Source of the DNA: Nitrospirota bacterium
Lineage (GTDB): Bacteria; Nitrospirota; Nitrospiria; SBBL01; JAADHI01
Reading direction: 5' to 3'
Length of the DNA stretch: 64,000 nucleotides
NCBI GenBank assembly: GCA_029261135.1
Contig: JAJDBX010000018.1
Location: forward strand, 62,001 to 126,000
Every line of letters begins with the position of its first letter. Within the stretch, counting starts at the first letter, position 1. The translations under genes and the position numbers were made by a program. The notes beneath the pieces were generated by a model, which had not been told where the DNA came from, ran no database searches, and worked only from the letters and a program-made list of their open reading frames with translations. This document shows positions 1-9,003 of this stretch, piece after piece.

Positions 1-471
1 GGCATTATTGGGATTAATTGTGATGGGTTTTGCAAGCGTGATCTGAAGATTCACTGGCTCAATATTTTCTAGATCGGTTAGGGCGCTTCCAAAGAGAACA
101 ACCTTGCCTTTTTCATCAAAGATATCCACTCGAAAGAGGCGATCCGATCCAAGAGGGACATTGAGCAGGAGGTTTACTGATGATTCTCCCGGAGGAACAC
201 TCACTGTTTCTGTGGCCAATTCGATGTTATTGACACTGGTGACGGTCACTTGGATTGACTGCACTGTATTCAAGGCTTCTGTTGCAAAGACTTTTTGCTT
301 TTGATTCAGGTCATTTTTCTGCGGAGATAAGAGCGTGATCCCAACGGGAGTTGTCCTCTCCGCTCCGGCATTTCCTTGTGGAGTCTCAGGCCCTTGGCCA
401 CATGCGCTCAAAAAAAGAAGCAGCAAAAGAGAAATCGGACGAATTATGAGGTAAGGCACTAACTTTTTCAT
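1..471 (-). CDS. Secreted lipoprotein, C-terminus outside window
   Basis: The reading frame opens at an ATG at 471 and stays open for 157 codons to the window edge, so only the N-terminal part is present. It begins with a short basic segment, a hydrophobic stretch and the lipobox LSAC near residue 20, so it should be a lipidated envelope protein. The remainder is rich in Val, Thr, Asn and Leu in alternating patterns that suggest beta strands, with a PPGESSVNLLLNVPLG-type segment like carbohydrate-binding or Ig-like folds. It is the last visible gene of the minus-strand CsgG/TPR cluster, 61 bases after its neighbour. No specific function is recognised. Confidence 0.7.
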   Translation of the reverse strand, partial: MKKLVPYLIIRPISLLLLLFLSACGQGPETPQGNAGAERTTPVGITLLSPQKNDLNQKQKVFATEALNTVQSIQVTVTSVNNIELATETVSVPPGESSVNLLLNVPLGSDRLFRVDIFDEKGKVVLFGSALTDLENIEPVNLQITLAKPITINPNNA

Positions 472-532
472 GATGTTCCTTATAATCAAATAAATAGAAT
501 TTACGAACTAAAAAGTCTTTTCTCTGTTCATT

Positions 533-1798
533 CTACTCCGGTAGGTCGATATTAATTGTGACCGGAACAGTTGTCGTTCCACCTGCTGCGGGGGCGGAGA
601 TGGGGGGCTGGGAAATATTCGGTTTTATGACCGAAGCCGAAATCTGAAAAACAGGCAAGCCTGGCGTCATGGGCCGTATTCCGAAGGCATAGTCTGGCCC
701 ATGAGCCATCATTTCTGCAGCAGAAATAATCTCATCGATGGACTGCGATAAAAGAGGGGTTTCTAAAAGTGCTGTTCTTGCTAATTCAAAATGAGGATCT
801 TCTTCAAGCGCAAGAATAAATTCCCGAGAAGCTTCGCGATAATCTCCTTGGTCGAAATGCGTGAGTCCTTCCGAAAAATGTTGGAATGCTTTTAGATTTT
901 TTGTGTGGATTTTCTCCACCTCAGTCCGGGTTTGACTATCCAGATTCTCCGGGCAATATCCCATTCCGCACAGGAGTTTAAAAACAAGAGTTTTTTCCAA
1001 GGTATAAAAATGGGACAGTGCTCCAGAGGCCTCAGCGACCGAGAGCTCTTTCGCATCTTCCGTTTTGGTGACTAAAGCATTGAGACGCATCGTTTCGTGA
1101 TCGACATCCACCAGGCTTCCTGTCGTAATTTTTGCTGCGCCCACGAGTCTCCCGATTCGAGGAGCGTTCTTGGCGTCCACAATCCCGGATCTTGTTAAGC
1201 TGAGTTCATTTAATATGGCTTGGATTTGGATGCGTTCGACCACCGTGAAGCCTTTGATCTTTGAGAGATCCGTGATGATCATTGCGGCAAGTCCCTTTGA
1301 AAGTGGGGCATAAGATATCGATCCTTTATTGAGAAAGGGATAAACAGCGATTGCTTTTGGATCCACTCTCTCTGATAGATTTTTTTCCCGTTTAATTTGA
1401 TCTTGTGCGACCCGTTTTGCTTCTTTTTGCAAAAGCAGGGTGAGATATCTTGTTATTTTTCGGGCGCCTTCACTCCCTTTTTCAAGACGAACATAAGACT
1501 GCCAGGCCTGAATAGCCTGTAGGGATTCGCCCAAACGAAGATGACTCAAGCCAAGATAAAGCGACTGCAGAGAACTGCTTTCTTCTGGGTTTCCTCGTAA
1601 TGATGAAATAAGGCCTTTGTATCGGCCTGAATGGTAGAGTGCTTTGATCTCTTTGTCGTTCACTTCCTGAGAGGCCCATCCCATCGGGGGGGCAAGGAAG
1701 AAAACCAGGACAAATGCCGTGACCAGAGAAAGAAGACATCCCCGATGAGACGGATGGTTCTTGAGCAATTGTTTAGAAAATAATTTTTGATGAAGCAT
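533..1798 (-). CDS. Periplasmic TPR protein with CsgG/FlgO-like domain
   Basis: This 421-residue protein starts with a signal peptide (hydrophobic residues about 20-42, ending in a GWAS-type cleavage site). Residues about 50-110 and 300-350 look like TPR helices. Residues about 145-275 resemble the CsgG/FlgO/TolB-N fold: a strand AVYPFLN, a helix ending in TVVERIQIQAILNEL, then an IGRLVGAAKITTGSLVDVD segment. The same order recurs in three other proteins of this cluster. CsgG itself is an outer-membrane secretion pore and FlgO a flagellar outer-membrane lipoprotein. Here no lipobox is evident, so the protein is probably periplasmic. A Pro-rich tail follows residue 380. Role in the cluster is inferred from context only. 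Confidence 0.75.
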   Translation of the reverse strand: MLHQKLFSKQLLKNHPSHRGCLLSLVTAFVLVFFLAPPMGWASQEVNDKEIKALYHSGRYKGLISSLRGNPEESSSLQSLYLGLSHLRLGESLQAIQAWQSYVRLEKGSEGARKITRYLTLLLQKEAKRVAQDQIKREKNLSERVDPKAIAVYPFLNKGSISYAPLSKGLAAMIITDLSKIKGFTVVERIQIQAILNELSLTRSGIVDAKNAPRIGRLVGAAKITTGSLVDVDHETMRLNALVTKTEDAKELSVAEASGALSHFYTLEKTLVFKLLCGMGYCPENLDSQTRTEVEKIHTKNLKAFQHFSEGLTHFDQGDYREASREFILALEEDPHFELARTALLETPLLSQSIDEIISAAEMMAHGPDYAFGIRPMTPGLPVFQISASVIKPNISQPPISAPAAGGTTTVPVTINIDLPE

Positions 1799-1859
1799 GT
1801 GGATCCGAGCTCCTCTTCAACTGAAGTATTTTAGCGTTGGTCCCCTTATAAGATGGGCC

Positions 1860-2579
1860 TTAATTGAGTGACTTTATTAATAAAATATCCATTCGGTCTT
1901 GCGCCTCATAATTTTCTGGATTCATAGAGAGTGCTTTTTGATACGCCTTCAAGGCTTCTTCATTACGGTTTTCTTTTTCTAGTTTTTGGCCCAAGCGGAA
2001 AAAGCCTCGACTGCTCATCGGTTTACGGGGCTCAGAACCCCCTACCTTTTTTAGAAAGTGTTTTGTGATGTCTTTTGAAAAAGACTGCTCCAATTGACGC
2101 CTTTCAGAGGCTAAGCCGAGAATAGAACTCGAAGTCGTAACGGTTCCCGTTTGGACTTCAACAACCCGCCCGTCGATGCGAAGGTTTCCGACAATTTCGG
2201 TGAATTCTCCCATGAGTAAATAACGGGCTCCCAACAATTTCCCCAGTTGAAGGCGGTTTTCTTTCCCGGTCAAGCCTTGGCTTGAAAGAGAGAGTTCCTG
2301 CAAAAAGAGTTCGATTGATTCCCGGTCGATGAGTGAAATTTGGGGAGAATCGGCCAATTGTCCCGAGATGTGATCTGTGACGCTTCTTGCCAGTCCAGCT
2401 GTTTCAAGTGAGGGATTGATGCTGTTATTCTCAAAAGGCAGAACGGCAACAGTCAAGAGTTGAGGTCTTTCGGAATGAGATCCCTTCAGGGTGGGTTTAG
2501 AGGAGCAAGCCATTAGGAAAAAAGACATCATCAGATAAATGGAGAATAAGTGAAGCCGTTCAGTCTGTTTTTTTAACAT
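1860..2579 (-). CDS. FlgO/CsgG-like outer-membrane lipoprotein with a TPR
   Basis: I place the start at the ATG at 2579, giving 239 residues, because it yields a clean lipoprotein signal (hydrophobic run, then FLMACSS). The longer frame would overlap the upstream gene by 140 bases; with this start the overlap is only 20 bases, which suggests translational coupling. Residues about 45-170 match the CsgG/FlgO pattern: VAVLPFENNS, then SLIDRESIELFLQELSLS, then LGKLLGARYLLMGEF. One TPR-like unit (NEEALKAYQKALSMNPENYEAQ) ends the protein. It is probably anchored in the outer membrane facing the periplasm. Function is not known. Confidence 0.75.
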   Translation of the reverse strand: MLKKQTERLHLFSIYLMMSFFLMACSSKPTLKGSHSERPQLLTVAVLPFENNSINPSLETAGLARSVTDHISGQLADSPQISLIDRESIELFLQELSLSSQGLTGKENRLQLGKLLGARYLLMGEFTEIVGNLRIDGRVVEVQTGTVTTSSSILGLASERRQLEQSFSKDITKHFLKKVGGSEPRKPMSSRGFFRLGQKLEKENRNEEALKAYQKALSMNPENYEAQDRMDILLIKSLN

Positions 2580-4476
2580 CTTCAAACACCTTGTAGTCTT
2601 TATGCACTGTGGCGGTTTTTTCAGCGAGTTTTCCGTATGAGAGCCCGTCTTCAACGGAGATAATTTCCAGAAGTCCCACTTTTTGTTTACGATGACCAAT
2701 CACTTTTCCGTCCATGACAATGGCACCCCCTTCAGAGATAATTTTCATCTGAACCCCTTTGTGAATACCATGTTTTCTTCCGAGATTGATGATGACTTGC
2801 TTGTCGGCTTCAACTAGTGCAATCTTTCCTTTCAGCGGATAGAGCAATTTGATGCGTTGAATGAGGACTTTTCCCGTCATGCGGGCTAAATCGCTCAGGG
2901 TTTTATTTGAGCCCATTTCATCGGAATAGATGATTTTAACCGAGGAGGTTTCGGGATCAATCACTCGCAGACTTAAACGGATGCCGTCGCTTGTCTCAAT
3001 CAAGTTGCCTGTAATTATCAGGCGTGCCGCCAGTATTTTCCCCAGATTTAATGCTGTTTCAGGGTCGGCCAAGTCGGAAGACCCTAACTGAAGCTCTGTC
3101 AAAAGTTTTTCCATGACCTCACGCTCGACCAAAGAAACACGCTGAGAAGACATCATCTGCGAAGAGATTTCTTGCTGGAGTAAGGCGTCCATCCCTTCGC
3201 GGAGCAACCCGCCTCCAATCGATTTCAATCCCATAAAGGCGATGGTCATGGGGCGAGAAGACCAGCGGTCTGAACGATCGACTGGCAAGACCTTCTCTGC
3301 CTTAAATCGCTCTGACAACTCAGACACAAGGCCATCGATGCGTTCTTGTCTTGCTATATCTTCCTTAAAATCAAGGTGCTGGGCGATTCGTTTTGATAGG
3401 AGCAGTGCAATTTCATCCTTTGGATCAACTGTGAGCGCTTCTCGATACAAGGCGAGCGCTTTCTGAGGTCGCCCTTGTTTTTCATAAAGCGCACCTCTAT
3501 TGGTTAAAATTTCTGTAGAATAGGGATTTTCATTAAGGGCTTGTTGATACATGGATTCGGCAAGCTGATACTCTCCGCGTTCCGAATGGATTCGACCTGC
3601 TTGGTTGTAGGCCTCTGCCCGTTGCCAATCGGTATTGAGTTTTCCTTCAATGGCATGTTTGTATTCCGACAAGGCCCCCTCTTGATCCCCTCGTATTGAC
3701 AGGACATTCGCCTTGATCAAATGAACCAGGCTATTTTGAGGATCCGTTTTTTGAATTTCTTTGCTGAGGGCAATTGCTTTTTGTGTCTCCCCCTTTTTAA
3801 GGTGTACTGCCGCGAGTCCTTCTTTTCCAAGAATCACCTCTGGAGGACTCAGTAAAACCAAAGTTGAAAAAGCCGCTTCTGCCCCATCTAATTTTCCCTC
3901 TGTTAATAAGACCTGTCCAAGTCCGGCCTGAGCCGCTGCATTTTTTGGATCTTTTTTTAATACTTGTGCGTAAAGTGTTTTAGCCAGCTTATTTTTTTTG
4001 AGTTGTAGGCTTCTATTGGCGACCGTCGTCATAAAATGATGGGATGTGGCGCCGCCCCCTTCCAAGGTATCGCTGACGCGGCCGCCCGGGCCCAGAATAT
4101 AAGTGGTTGGAAAAATAAACTGTACCCCATAGGCTTTAAAAATGCTTCCATTGTCTTTCACAATCGGAAAGGGGGCGTGAAAGTTTTTGAAAAAACCATC
4201 CAGGTCTTTTGACTTATTTTTGCTAATGGCGATCACACGAATCCCTGCTTTTTGGTATGAAGCGTAGTCGGCTTTCATCCGTTCCAAGCCCTTGATCGAA
4301 GGTTTAGAGGTCTGTTTAAAAAAATACAGGATGGTCATCGGCTTTTTTTTGCCAGAAGTGAGTTCAGCAAAAGAGGGCGCAAGTACTCCTTTTTCCAAAG
4401 CCGCTTGACTCAAGGAGGGACTTAAAAAGAATAAAAGCATGATGCCAATGAAGATGCTTTGTTGTAAGGGTTTCAT
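2560..4476 (-). CDS. Cysteine-less redoxin / TPR / FlgO-like fusion protein
   Basis: This 638-residue secreted protein has three parts. Residues 1-25 are a signal peptide. Residues about 28-145 look like a TlpA/AhpC-type thioredoxin fold, but where a CxxC or peroxidatic Cys would stand (residues 57-60) the sequence is SKPS, so it should be redox-inactive. Residues about 155-370 are a chain of TPR units, for example AEAYNQAGRIHSERGEYQLA. Residues about 405-540 repeat the CsgG/FlgO-like pattern (IAFMGLKSIG, SLVEREVMEKLLTELQLG, LGKILAARLIITGNL). The C-terminus adds a small beta domain also hinted at in the CsgG-like protein at 7384-8451. Its start overlaps the kinase stop by four bases. Confidence 0.78.
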   Translation of the reverse strand: MKPLQQSIFIGIMLLFFLSPSLSQAALEKGVLAPSFAELTSGKKKPMTILYFFKQTSKPSIKGLERMKADYASYQKAGIRVIAISKNKSKDLDGFFKNFHAPFPIVKDNGSIFKAYGVQFIFPTTYILGPGGRVSDTLEGGGATSHHFMTTVANRSLQLKKNKLAKTLYAQVLKKDPKNAAAQAGLGQVLLTEGKLDGAEAAFSTLVLLSPPEVILGKEGLAAVHLKKGETQKAIALSKEIQKTDPQNSLVHLIKANVLSIRGDQEGALSEYKHAIEGKLNTDWQRAEAYNQAGRIHSERGEYQLAESMYQQALNENPYSTEILTNRGALYEKQGRPQKALALYREALTVDPKDEIALLLSKRIAQHLDFKEDIARQERIDGLVSELSERFKAEKVLPVDRSDRWSSRPMTIAFMGLKSIGGGLLREGMDALLQQEISSQMMSSQRVSLVEREVMEKLLTELQLGSSDLADPETALNLGKILAARLIITGNLIETSDGIRLSLRVIDPETSSVKIIYSDEMGSNKTLSDLARMTGKVLIQRIKLLYPLKGKIALVEADKQVIINLGRKHGIHKGVQMKIISEGGAIVMDGKVIGHRKQKVGLLEIISVEDGLSYGKLAEKTATVHKDYKVFEDVKKTD

Positions 4477-5786
4477 TGTTTTCCCTCCTTTAATAATTTA
4501 AGGTGGATTGGAATTTTTTCTCCTGAAGACACGTCTATCGTGGCCTCCAAGTCATGGTATCCTTCTTTTGTCACAAGGATCTCATGAGATCCAGCAGGAA
4601 GATCAATGGATAGAGGGCTCCTCCCTTTCCCCTGCCCATCGACTGAAACATCCGCAGCTTCGGGCGTGGTTTCAAACACGACCTGTCCCAATAAAATGGG
4701 TGGAGAAGCTTGTTCAGGCTTCGTCAGATGTCTTTCAGGAGCAGACGATTCATTTGCTCCCATCCCGAAGTAAAAAAATATCCCGATTATCCCCAATAGG
4801 ATGAAGGAGAGCCATAAGATGGCATTGGGCCATTGAGTTACTTTCGGTGGGTCATCTGCTGTCGTTTCTATCTTGTCTTCGCTCGGCAATGAAGGCGCAG
4901 TGTCGAGAAAATCAATCTTTTTCAAAGCAGGTTCTGTCAGAGAACCTGTAATAGAATAGGTCGCGGTGGTTTCATCAATGGCGGTGACCAAGGCATCCGC
5001 CATCTCTAGACCCGATGAAAAACGCCGTTCCGGGTCTTTTTCCAAGGCCTCCATCACCACAGCACTGAAGCCTTCGGATACCTCATCAGAAATGAGGTAA
5101 GGGGCATAGGGCGTGGAATTCAAGACTTGGTGCATGATACTTGTGGCTGAATCTCCCTGAAAGGCTTTCTGTCGCGTCAGCAATTCATAAAGCAGGGTTC
5201 CAACTGCAAAAAGGTCTGAGCGCCCATCAAGCGTTTCTCCTCGACATTGTTCTGGTGACATATAAAGGGGTGTTCCTGTTAAATGGTTTGTTTGTGTGAA
5301 AGCCGTGTTATCCAAACGGGCAATGCCAAAATCTGCGATTTTGGTCACATATAAATCATCGGTTAAAAGAATATTTCCGGGTTTGATATCACGATGAACC
5401 ACCCCTTTTGAATGCGCGAAATCCAAGCCATTGCAAATTTGCACGCCAATACGAACAATCTGATCAATGGAGAGGGGCACATTGTTTTTTAGGATTTGGG
5501 CCAAAGAGATGCCTTGGATATATTCCATTACAATGTAGGTGCTGCCGGAATCAGGATCTTCCCAAACATCAAATATGGTCACAATATTGGGGTGAATCAG
5601 GCGTCCGAGGGCAAGGATTTCTTGCTGGAATCGCCGCACCGCTCCCTCATTGGATTCTGATAGATGAGGCCGGAGACACTTTAAAGCGACGGTTCGGTTA
5701 ATTTTTGGATCTTTCCCGAGATAAACCATGCCCATCGCCCCTCTGCCCAGTTCTTCAAGTATTTGATAACGACCCAATGATGTCAT
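4473..5786 (-). CDS. Membrane Ser/Thr protein kinase with C-terminal PEGA domain
   Basis: This is a Hanks-type kinase of 437 residues, counted from the ATG at 5786. Visible motifs are the Gly loop GRGAMG (15-20), invariant Lys36, HRD at 131-133, DFG at 152-154 and SPEQ near 177, so it should be catalytically active. One transmembrane helix lies at about 321-341. The part beyond it carries a PEGA domain (about 368-433: VVFETTPEAADVSVDGQGKG), a surface or periplasmic beta domain common in such kinases. The ATG at 5786 is chosen because an AGGT-type ribosome site precedes it and the kinase fold begins at once. It sits between an envelope protease and TPR/FlgO proteins, suggesting envelope sensing. 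Confidence 0.93.
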   Translation of the reverse strand: MTSLGRYQILEELGRGAMGMVYLGKDPKINRTVALKCLRPHLSESNEGAVRRFQQEILALGRLIHPNIVTIFDVWEDPDSGSTYIVMEYIQGISLAQILKNNVPLSIDQIVRIGVQICNGLDFAHSKGVVHRDIKPGNILLTDDLYVTKIADFGIARLDNTAFTQTNHLTGTPLYMSPEQCRGETLDGRSDLFAVGTLLYELLTRQKAFQGDSATSIMHQVLNSTPYAPYLISDEVSEGFSAVVMEALEKDPERRFSSGLEMADALVTAIDETTATYSITGSLTEPALKKIDFLDTAPSLPSEDKIETTADDPPKVTQWPNAILWLSFILLGIIGIFFYFGMGANESSAPERHLTKPEQASPPILLGQVVFETTPEAADVSVDGQGKGRSPLSIDLPAGSHEILVTKEGYHDLEATIDVSSGEKIPIHLKLLKEGKQ

Positions 5787-5794
5787 CTTTAAAC

Positions 5795-7282
5795 CTATTC
5801 TTTTGATTCCGCCAGGGCCAACCACTGCCCGACTAAGGCCGCATCGCGTGATGCGGGGTTTAGAGCGAGATATCTTTTGTAGTGAATGACGGCTTGTTTT
5901 TTATTCTTTAAATGGTTGTCGTACAAGATGCCCAGATTGTAATGGGCATCTGCATAACTCGGCTGACTGAGTATTGCCCTCAAATAAACGGTTTCTGCTG
6001 TTTCATACTGCTTGAGTCTGCGATACACTTCACCCAAATTATTTAATGTTTGTGCGGAATCAGGCCGAAATTCGCTGCTCATGCGCAATGCCTCAGCGGC
6101 TTCATCATATCGCTTTGCTTCAGCATAAAGCGTCCCAATTTGTAAAAAAGTCTCTCCAAGAAAGTGGCGTGCATCTCGTGCCGGAAGCGCAAAAGAAATG
6201 CCTTGCGCTTTTGGAAGGACCCCGATAATCACGCCCAACACAGCCCCTTCCCGATTGAGTAGCGGGCCTCCACTACTTCCTGGGTTAACGGCAACATCGG
6301 TCTGGAGTAAAGGTTTCTGATCAAAAATCCGTTCTGGCGCACTGATAATCCCTTTAGATGCGGAGTGATTCAAACCAAAAGGACAACCGATAGCCAGGAC
6401 AGAATCCCCTACACTGGGGGATTGTTGTAAATCGAATAAAAGAGGCGTCATCCCTTGGAAAGGAATTTGTAAGAGTGCGAGATCAAGCGTTTCACTGATG
6501 GACAGTAAGGTGGCAGGGTATGCCGTTCCATCTTGAAATCGTGCCATCAAGTGGGTTGCCCGATCCACTTGATGGCGACTTGCGAGGATATAACCCTTGT
6601 CGCCGACAATAAACCCGCTCCCTTCAACTTTTTTCTGCCCCTGCATTCCGGAAATACAAACGACTTGAGGGAAAACACCACGGTTCAGGGGTTTAATTGA
6701 AGGAGAGGCAATAGAGGGTGGTAGAGGTGAAATCGGGGGCTGAACAAGCTGTCCCGCTAAGGGGGCTGTTTCCTCTACAAGCTCAGAAAATGTGGCGACA
6801 TGCTGTGAGTTTCGATGTTCCCCAGGGATCTTCGTCAGCTGCTTGAGTTTATTTTGCGCTTTTCGTGCAAGGGGATGGTTGGGTGAGATTGAAAGAAATC
6901 GTCGATAATGGAACACCGCTTGAACGGTATCCGCTTTTTCGTAAGAATAGAGGTTTGCAAGATTATAATGTGCTTTAAAGTGGTTTTTGTCGATCCGAAC
7001 CACCTCCCGGTAACTTGAAATTGCGTCATCGATTTTTTCCAAACGCTGAGAAATATTCCCGCGTTTAAAAAGGGCTTCTGTATTTTCAGGGTAATTTTTA
7101 ATGGCTTGATCTAAATGCTGAATGGCTTTTTCCCAGCGACCTTGATCGTAGGCGATCAATCCCTCTTCCAGGTCTGTGGGGCCGATACCTTCAGGAGCGA
7201 TATGTCGGAAACATCCATTTAAAACGCTCAAACTGAGTATTAAAATGCTTAGGGATAATCTACTTTTTTTCCTTTTAATCAT
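5795..7282 (-). CDS. TPR lipoprotein with trypsin-like (DegP-type) protease domain
   Basis: The 495-residue product begins with a lipoprotein signal (lipobox LNGC, Cys24). TPR units occupy about 30-150, a Pro/Ser-rich linker follows, and residues about 205-370 form an S1C trypsin-like domain. The catalytic triad is intact: His237 in SRHQV, Asp267 in LDLAL, and Ser337 in NPGSSGGP. More TPR units fill 375-490, in place of the PDZ domains of DegP. It is likely an outer-membrane-anchored periplasmic protease or regulated scaffold. It is the first gene after the promoter at 7347-7375 and is followed closely by the kinase gene. Confidence 0.9.
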   Translation of the reverse strand: MIKRKKSRLSLSILILSLSVLNGCFRHIAPEGIGPTDLEEGLIAYDQGRWEKAIQHLDQAIKNYPENTEALFKRGNISQRLEKIDDAISSYREVVRIDKNHFKAHYNLANLYSYEKADTVQAVFHYRRFLSISPNHPLARKAQNKLKQLTKIPGEHRNSQHVATFSELVEETAPLAGQLVQPPISPLPPSIASPSIKPLNRGVFPQVVCISGMQGQKKVEGSGFIVGDKGYILASRHQVDRATHLMARFQDGTAYPATLLSISETLDLALLQIPFQGMTPLLFDLQQSPSVGDSVLAIGCPFGLNHSASKGIISAPERIFDQKPLLQTDVAVNPGSSGGPLLNREGAVLGVIIGVLPKAQGISFALPARDARHFLGETFLQIGTLYAEAKRYDEAAEALRMSSEFRPDSAQTLNNLGEVYRRLKQYETAETVYLRAILSQPSYADAHYNLGILYDNHLKNKKQAVIHYKRYLALNPASRDAALVGQWLALAESKE

Positions 7283-7321
7283 TTTTTGAGATCTTCCTTG
7301 TGAACTTTATTAAAGGGTGAT

Positions 7322-7375
7322 TGTCTTAGGCCTTGTGAGCGCTTGTATTCTAAGACAGCGCTTTTTAAGCGTCAA
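7322..7375 (-). promoter_or_regulatory. Sigma-70-type promoter with overlapping inverted repeat
   Basis: On the minus strand TTGACG (7370-7375) and TAGAAT (7347-7352) are separated by exactly 17 bases. An 8-bp perfect inverted repeat, tgtcttag at 7322-7329 and ctaagaca at 7350-7357, overlaps the -10 box and could bind a repressor. The promoter would drive the protease-kinase-TPR operon separately from the sigma-54 unit upstream. Confidence 0.6.
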
Positions 7376-7383
7376 GCTCATCC

Positions 7384-8451
7384 CTACTCAAGCACAGGAT
7401 AGGCCTTCCCTCCATAACTTAATTTTTCAATTTCATGCAGCGTTCGATAATCCTCAGCTGTTCCCGATTTTGGAAAGGGCTGAGCAAATCGGACAATGTC
7501 TCCTTTTTTTGGCAGAATACTTCCCCGAACCATACGCGCCTCTGATAATTTGTCTCGTGCGGCGACCACACCCAGTTCACCCACAGGATTTTCTATTAAT
7601 CCGATGACTTGGTTTGTTTCAGGATCGGTCAATACTTTTTTAATTGAAAAAACAGAGAGACGGTCGCCCACTTGGATTTGGGCATTGGTTCCGACATTGA
7701 GATAAATGATTTGATTTTCCACATGGATGACCTTGCCGATCCAATTTGAATACGTTTGCAAGCGTTCCTGAACTGAGGCCAGCACAAAACCTAGACTGTC
7801 GTGGATGACCTTGCGTGTTGCCTTTCCCAGTGGGGTTTTATGAAAAGCGTCTCCCCCAAAGGTTAATGTGGGAAAACTCAGATCGACTGCAAGTGCTTTT
7901 TCCCAGGCTCGGCCTTCAGCGCGCTGAGATCGCAAGATTTCTCCAGTGGATGTGTCGATAATTCTCAGGTCAATCGCGACATGCGCCGCGGTGAACTCTC
8001 CTGAAATCTTGGGGAAAATTCCACTCAACCAACCTGCACGACCGCCACCTCCAACCGCCTTTTGTTCAAACTCAGTGACTTGACCGACAATCAGGTAGTC
8101 CACACCCAATAATTGCCCTACCTGTGCGGCGGTTTCTTTTGTCACCAGTTTGGAATCAGAAAGTTCTTGCTCCCTTAAGATTTGAGACAGGATCGCCCGT
8201 TCCACGACAATCACCTGTCCGGTATCGATCAGCTCGGTCACGAGTTGTGCTGAAAGTCCTCCACCAATATCCCAGCCACCATACATTTGAGCAAATCGGT
8301 CTGTCGCGCCAAATCGTGCAACGGCGACCCTGACCTTTGTTCCACCCCCTAAAGAAGTGGATGCTGCTTCAAGGATTGGCTGGGAAGTGATGAGCAATGA
8401 ATAGATGAATACAACTAAACCTGCGATCGTTACTCTCATTTTTTGCTTCAT
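7384..8451 (-). CDS. CsgG/HfaB-like secretion or assembly protein
   Basis: Starting at the ATG at 8451 (preceded by GGAGAG), the 355-residue protein has a signal peptide ending near LEAAS without an obvious lipobox. Residues about 38-235 follow the CsgG/HfaB pattern: VRVAVARFGATD, the helix with VVERAILSQILREQELS, then VGQLLGVDYLIVGQVTEFEQ and a Gly-rich loop, ending in RKVIHDSLGFVLASVQERL. A C-terminal beta-rich region (about 255-340: VIYLNVGTNAQIQVGDRLSVF-like) is an SH3-type or barrel-like extension. CsgG pores export curli subunits, HfaB anchors the Caulobacter holdfast. The gene follows four small secreted proteins in the same transcription direction, so they are plausible clients; that is inference. 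Confidence 0.82.
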   Translation of the reverse strand: MKQKMRVTIAGLVVFIYSLLITSQPILEAASTSLGGGTKVRVAVARFGATDRFAQMYGGWDIGGGLSAQLVTELIDTGQVIVVERAILSQILREQELSDSKLVTKETAAQVGQLLGVDYLIVGQVTEFEQKAVGGGGRAGWLSGIFPKISGEFTAAHVAIDLRIIDTSTGEILRSQRAEGRAWEKALAVDLSFPTLTFGGDAFHKTPLGKATRKVIHDSLGFVLASVQERLQTYSNWIGKVIHVENQIIYLNVGTNAQIQVGDRLSVFSIKKVLTDPETNQVIGLIENPVGELGVVAARDKLSEARMVRGSILPKKGDIVRFAQPFPKSGTAEDYRTLHEIEKLSYGGKAYPVLE

Positions 8452-8477
8452 GGCGCACTCTCCGTTTGTCACCTTGT

Positions 8478-8954
8478 TTAGCAACGCTTTTCTGTTTGAT
8501 TGATAATATTTACATTCACTTCGTTGTTGATGCTGCCATCATTATTTTCAACATCGGCGTCATTGCTCGAATCGATCACAACATCACCTAAAATCACAAC
8601 GCCCCCTTCACCCGTCACCTTTTCCAAGCGGGATCTAGCACGATCCGCACTGGTGCACTCTGCCCCAGGCGGGGATGAAGGGAAGATATTTGCCCGAACG
8701 CGAATATTTTTTTCAGTTCTTTCTTGGCGTTTTCTAAGGCCACGAAGCTCTTTTTTAAATGCTTTTTCTTCTTTTGCTTTTTCTTTTTCTTCGATTGTCT
8801 TTTCCCCTGCATCATCTTTTTCAGATTCAGCGGCCTCCTGGATTGCGTCTTCACTTAAAAGAGGGGGTGCTGCCAGAGCTTCACGCACAAGCCCCCCGAA
8901 GCATAAAGACAAAAGGAGAAGGATTGTACTCGAGCTGATCTGTGTTTTTTTCAT
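8478..8954 (-). CDS. Small secreted coiled-coil protein with Asn/Val-rich tail
   Basis: From the ATG at 8954 (AAGGAG upstream) the product is 158 residues. It has a signal peptide ending in EALAA, a highly charged Lys/Glu segment (about 30-80) likely to form a coiled coil, and a C-terminal tail of alternating Val/Ile/Asn/Asp ending VNVNIINQ. That tail resembles the endings of the small proteins upstream (FNVNQ), so it may be a divergent relative that gained a coiled coil. It ends 26 bases before the CsgG-like start. I do not recognise a named family. Confidence 0.7.
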   Translation of the reverse strand: MKKTQISSSTILLLLSLCFGGLVREALAAPPLLSEDAIQEAAESEKDDAGEKTIEEKEKAKEEKAFKKELRGLRKRQERTEKNIRVRANIFPSSPPGAECTSADRARSRLEKVTGEGGVVILGDVVIDSSNDADVENNDGSINNEVNVNIINQTEKRC

Positions 8955-9003
8955 GACCTTTCTCCTTTTCATTTAATCGTGTTTTAAAGATCCCATTGAT
9001 AAA

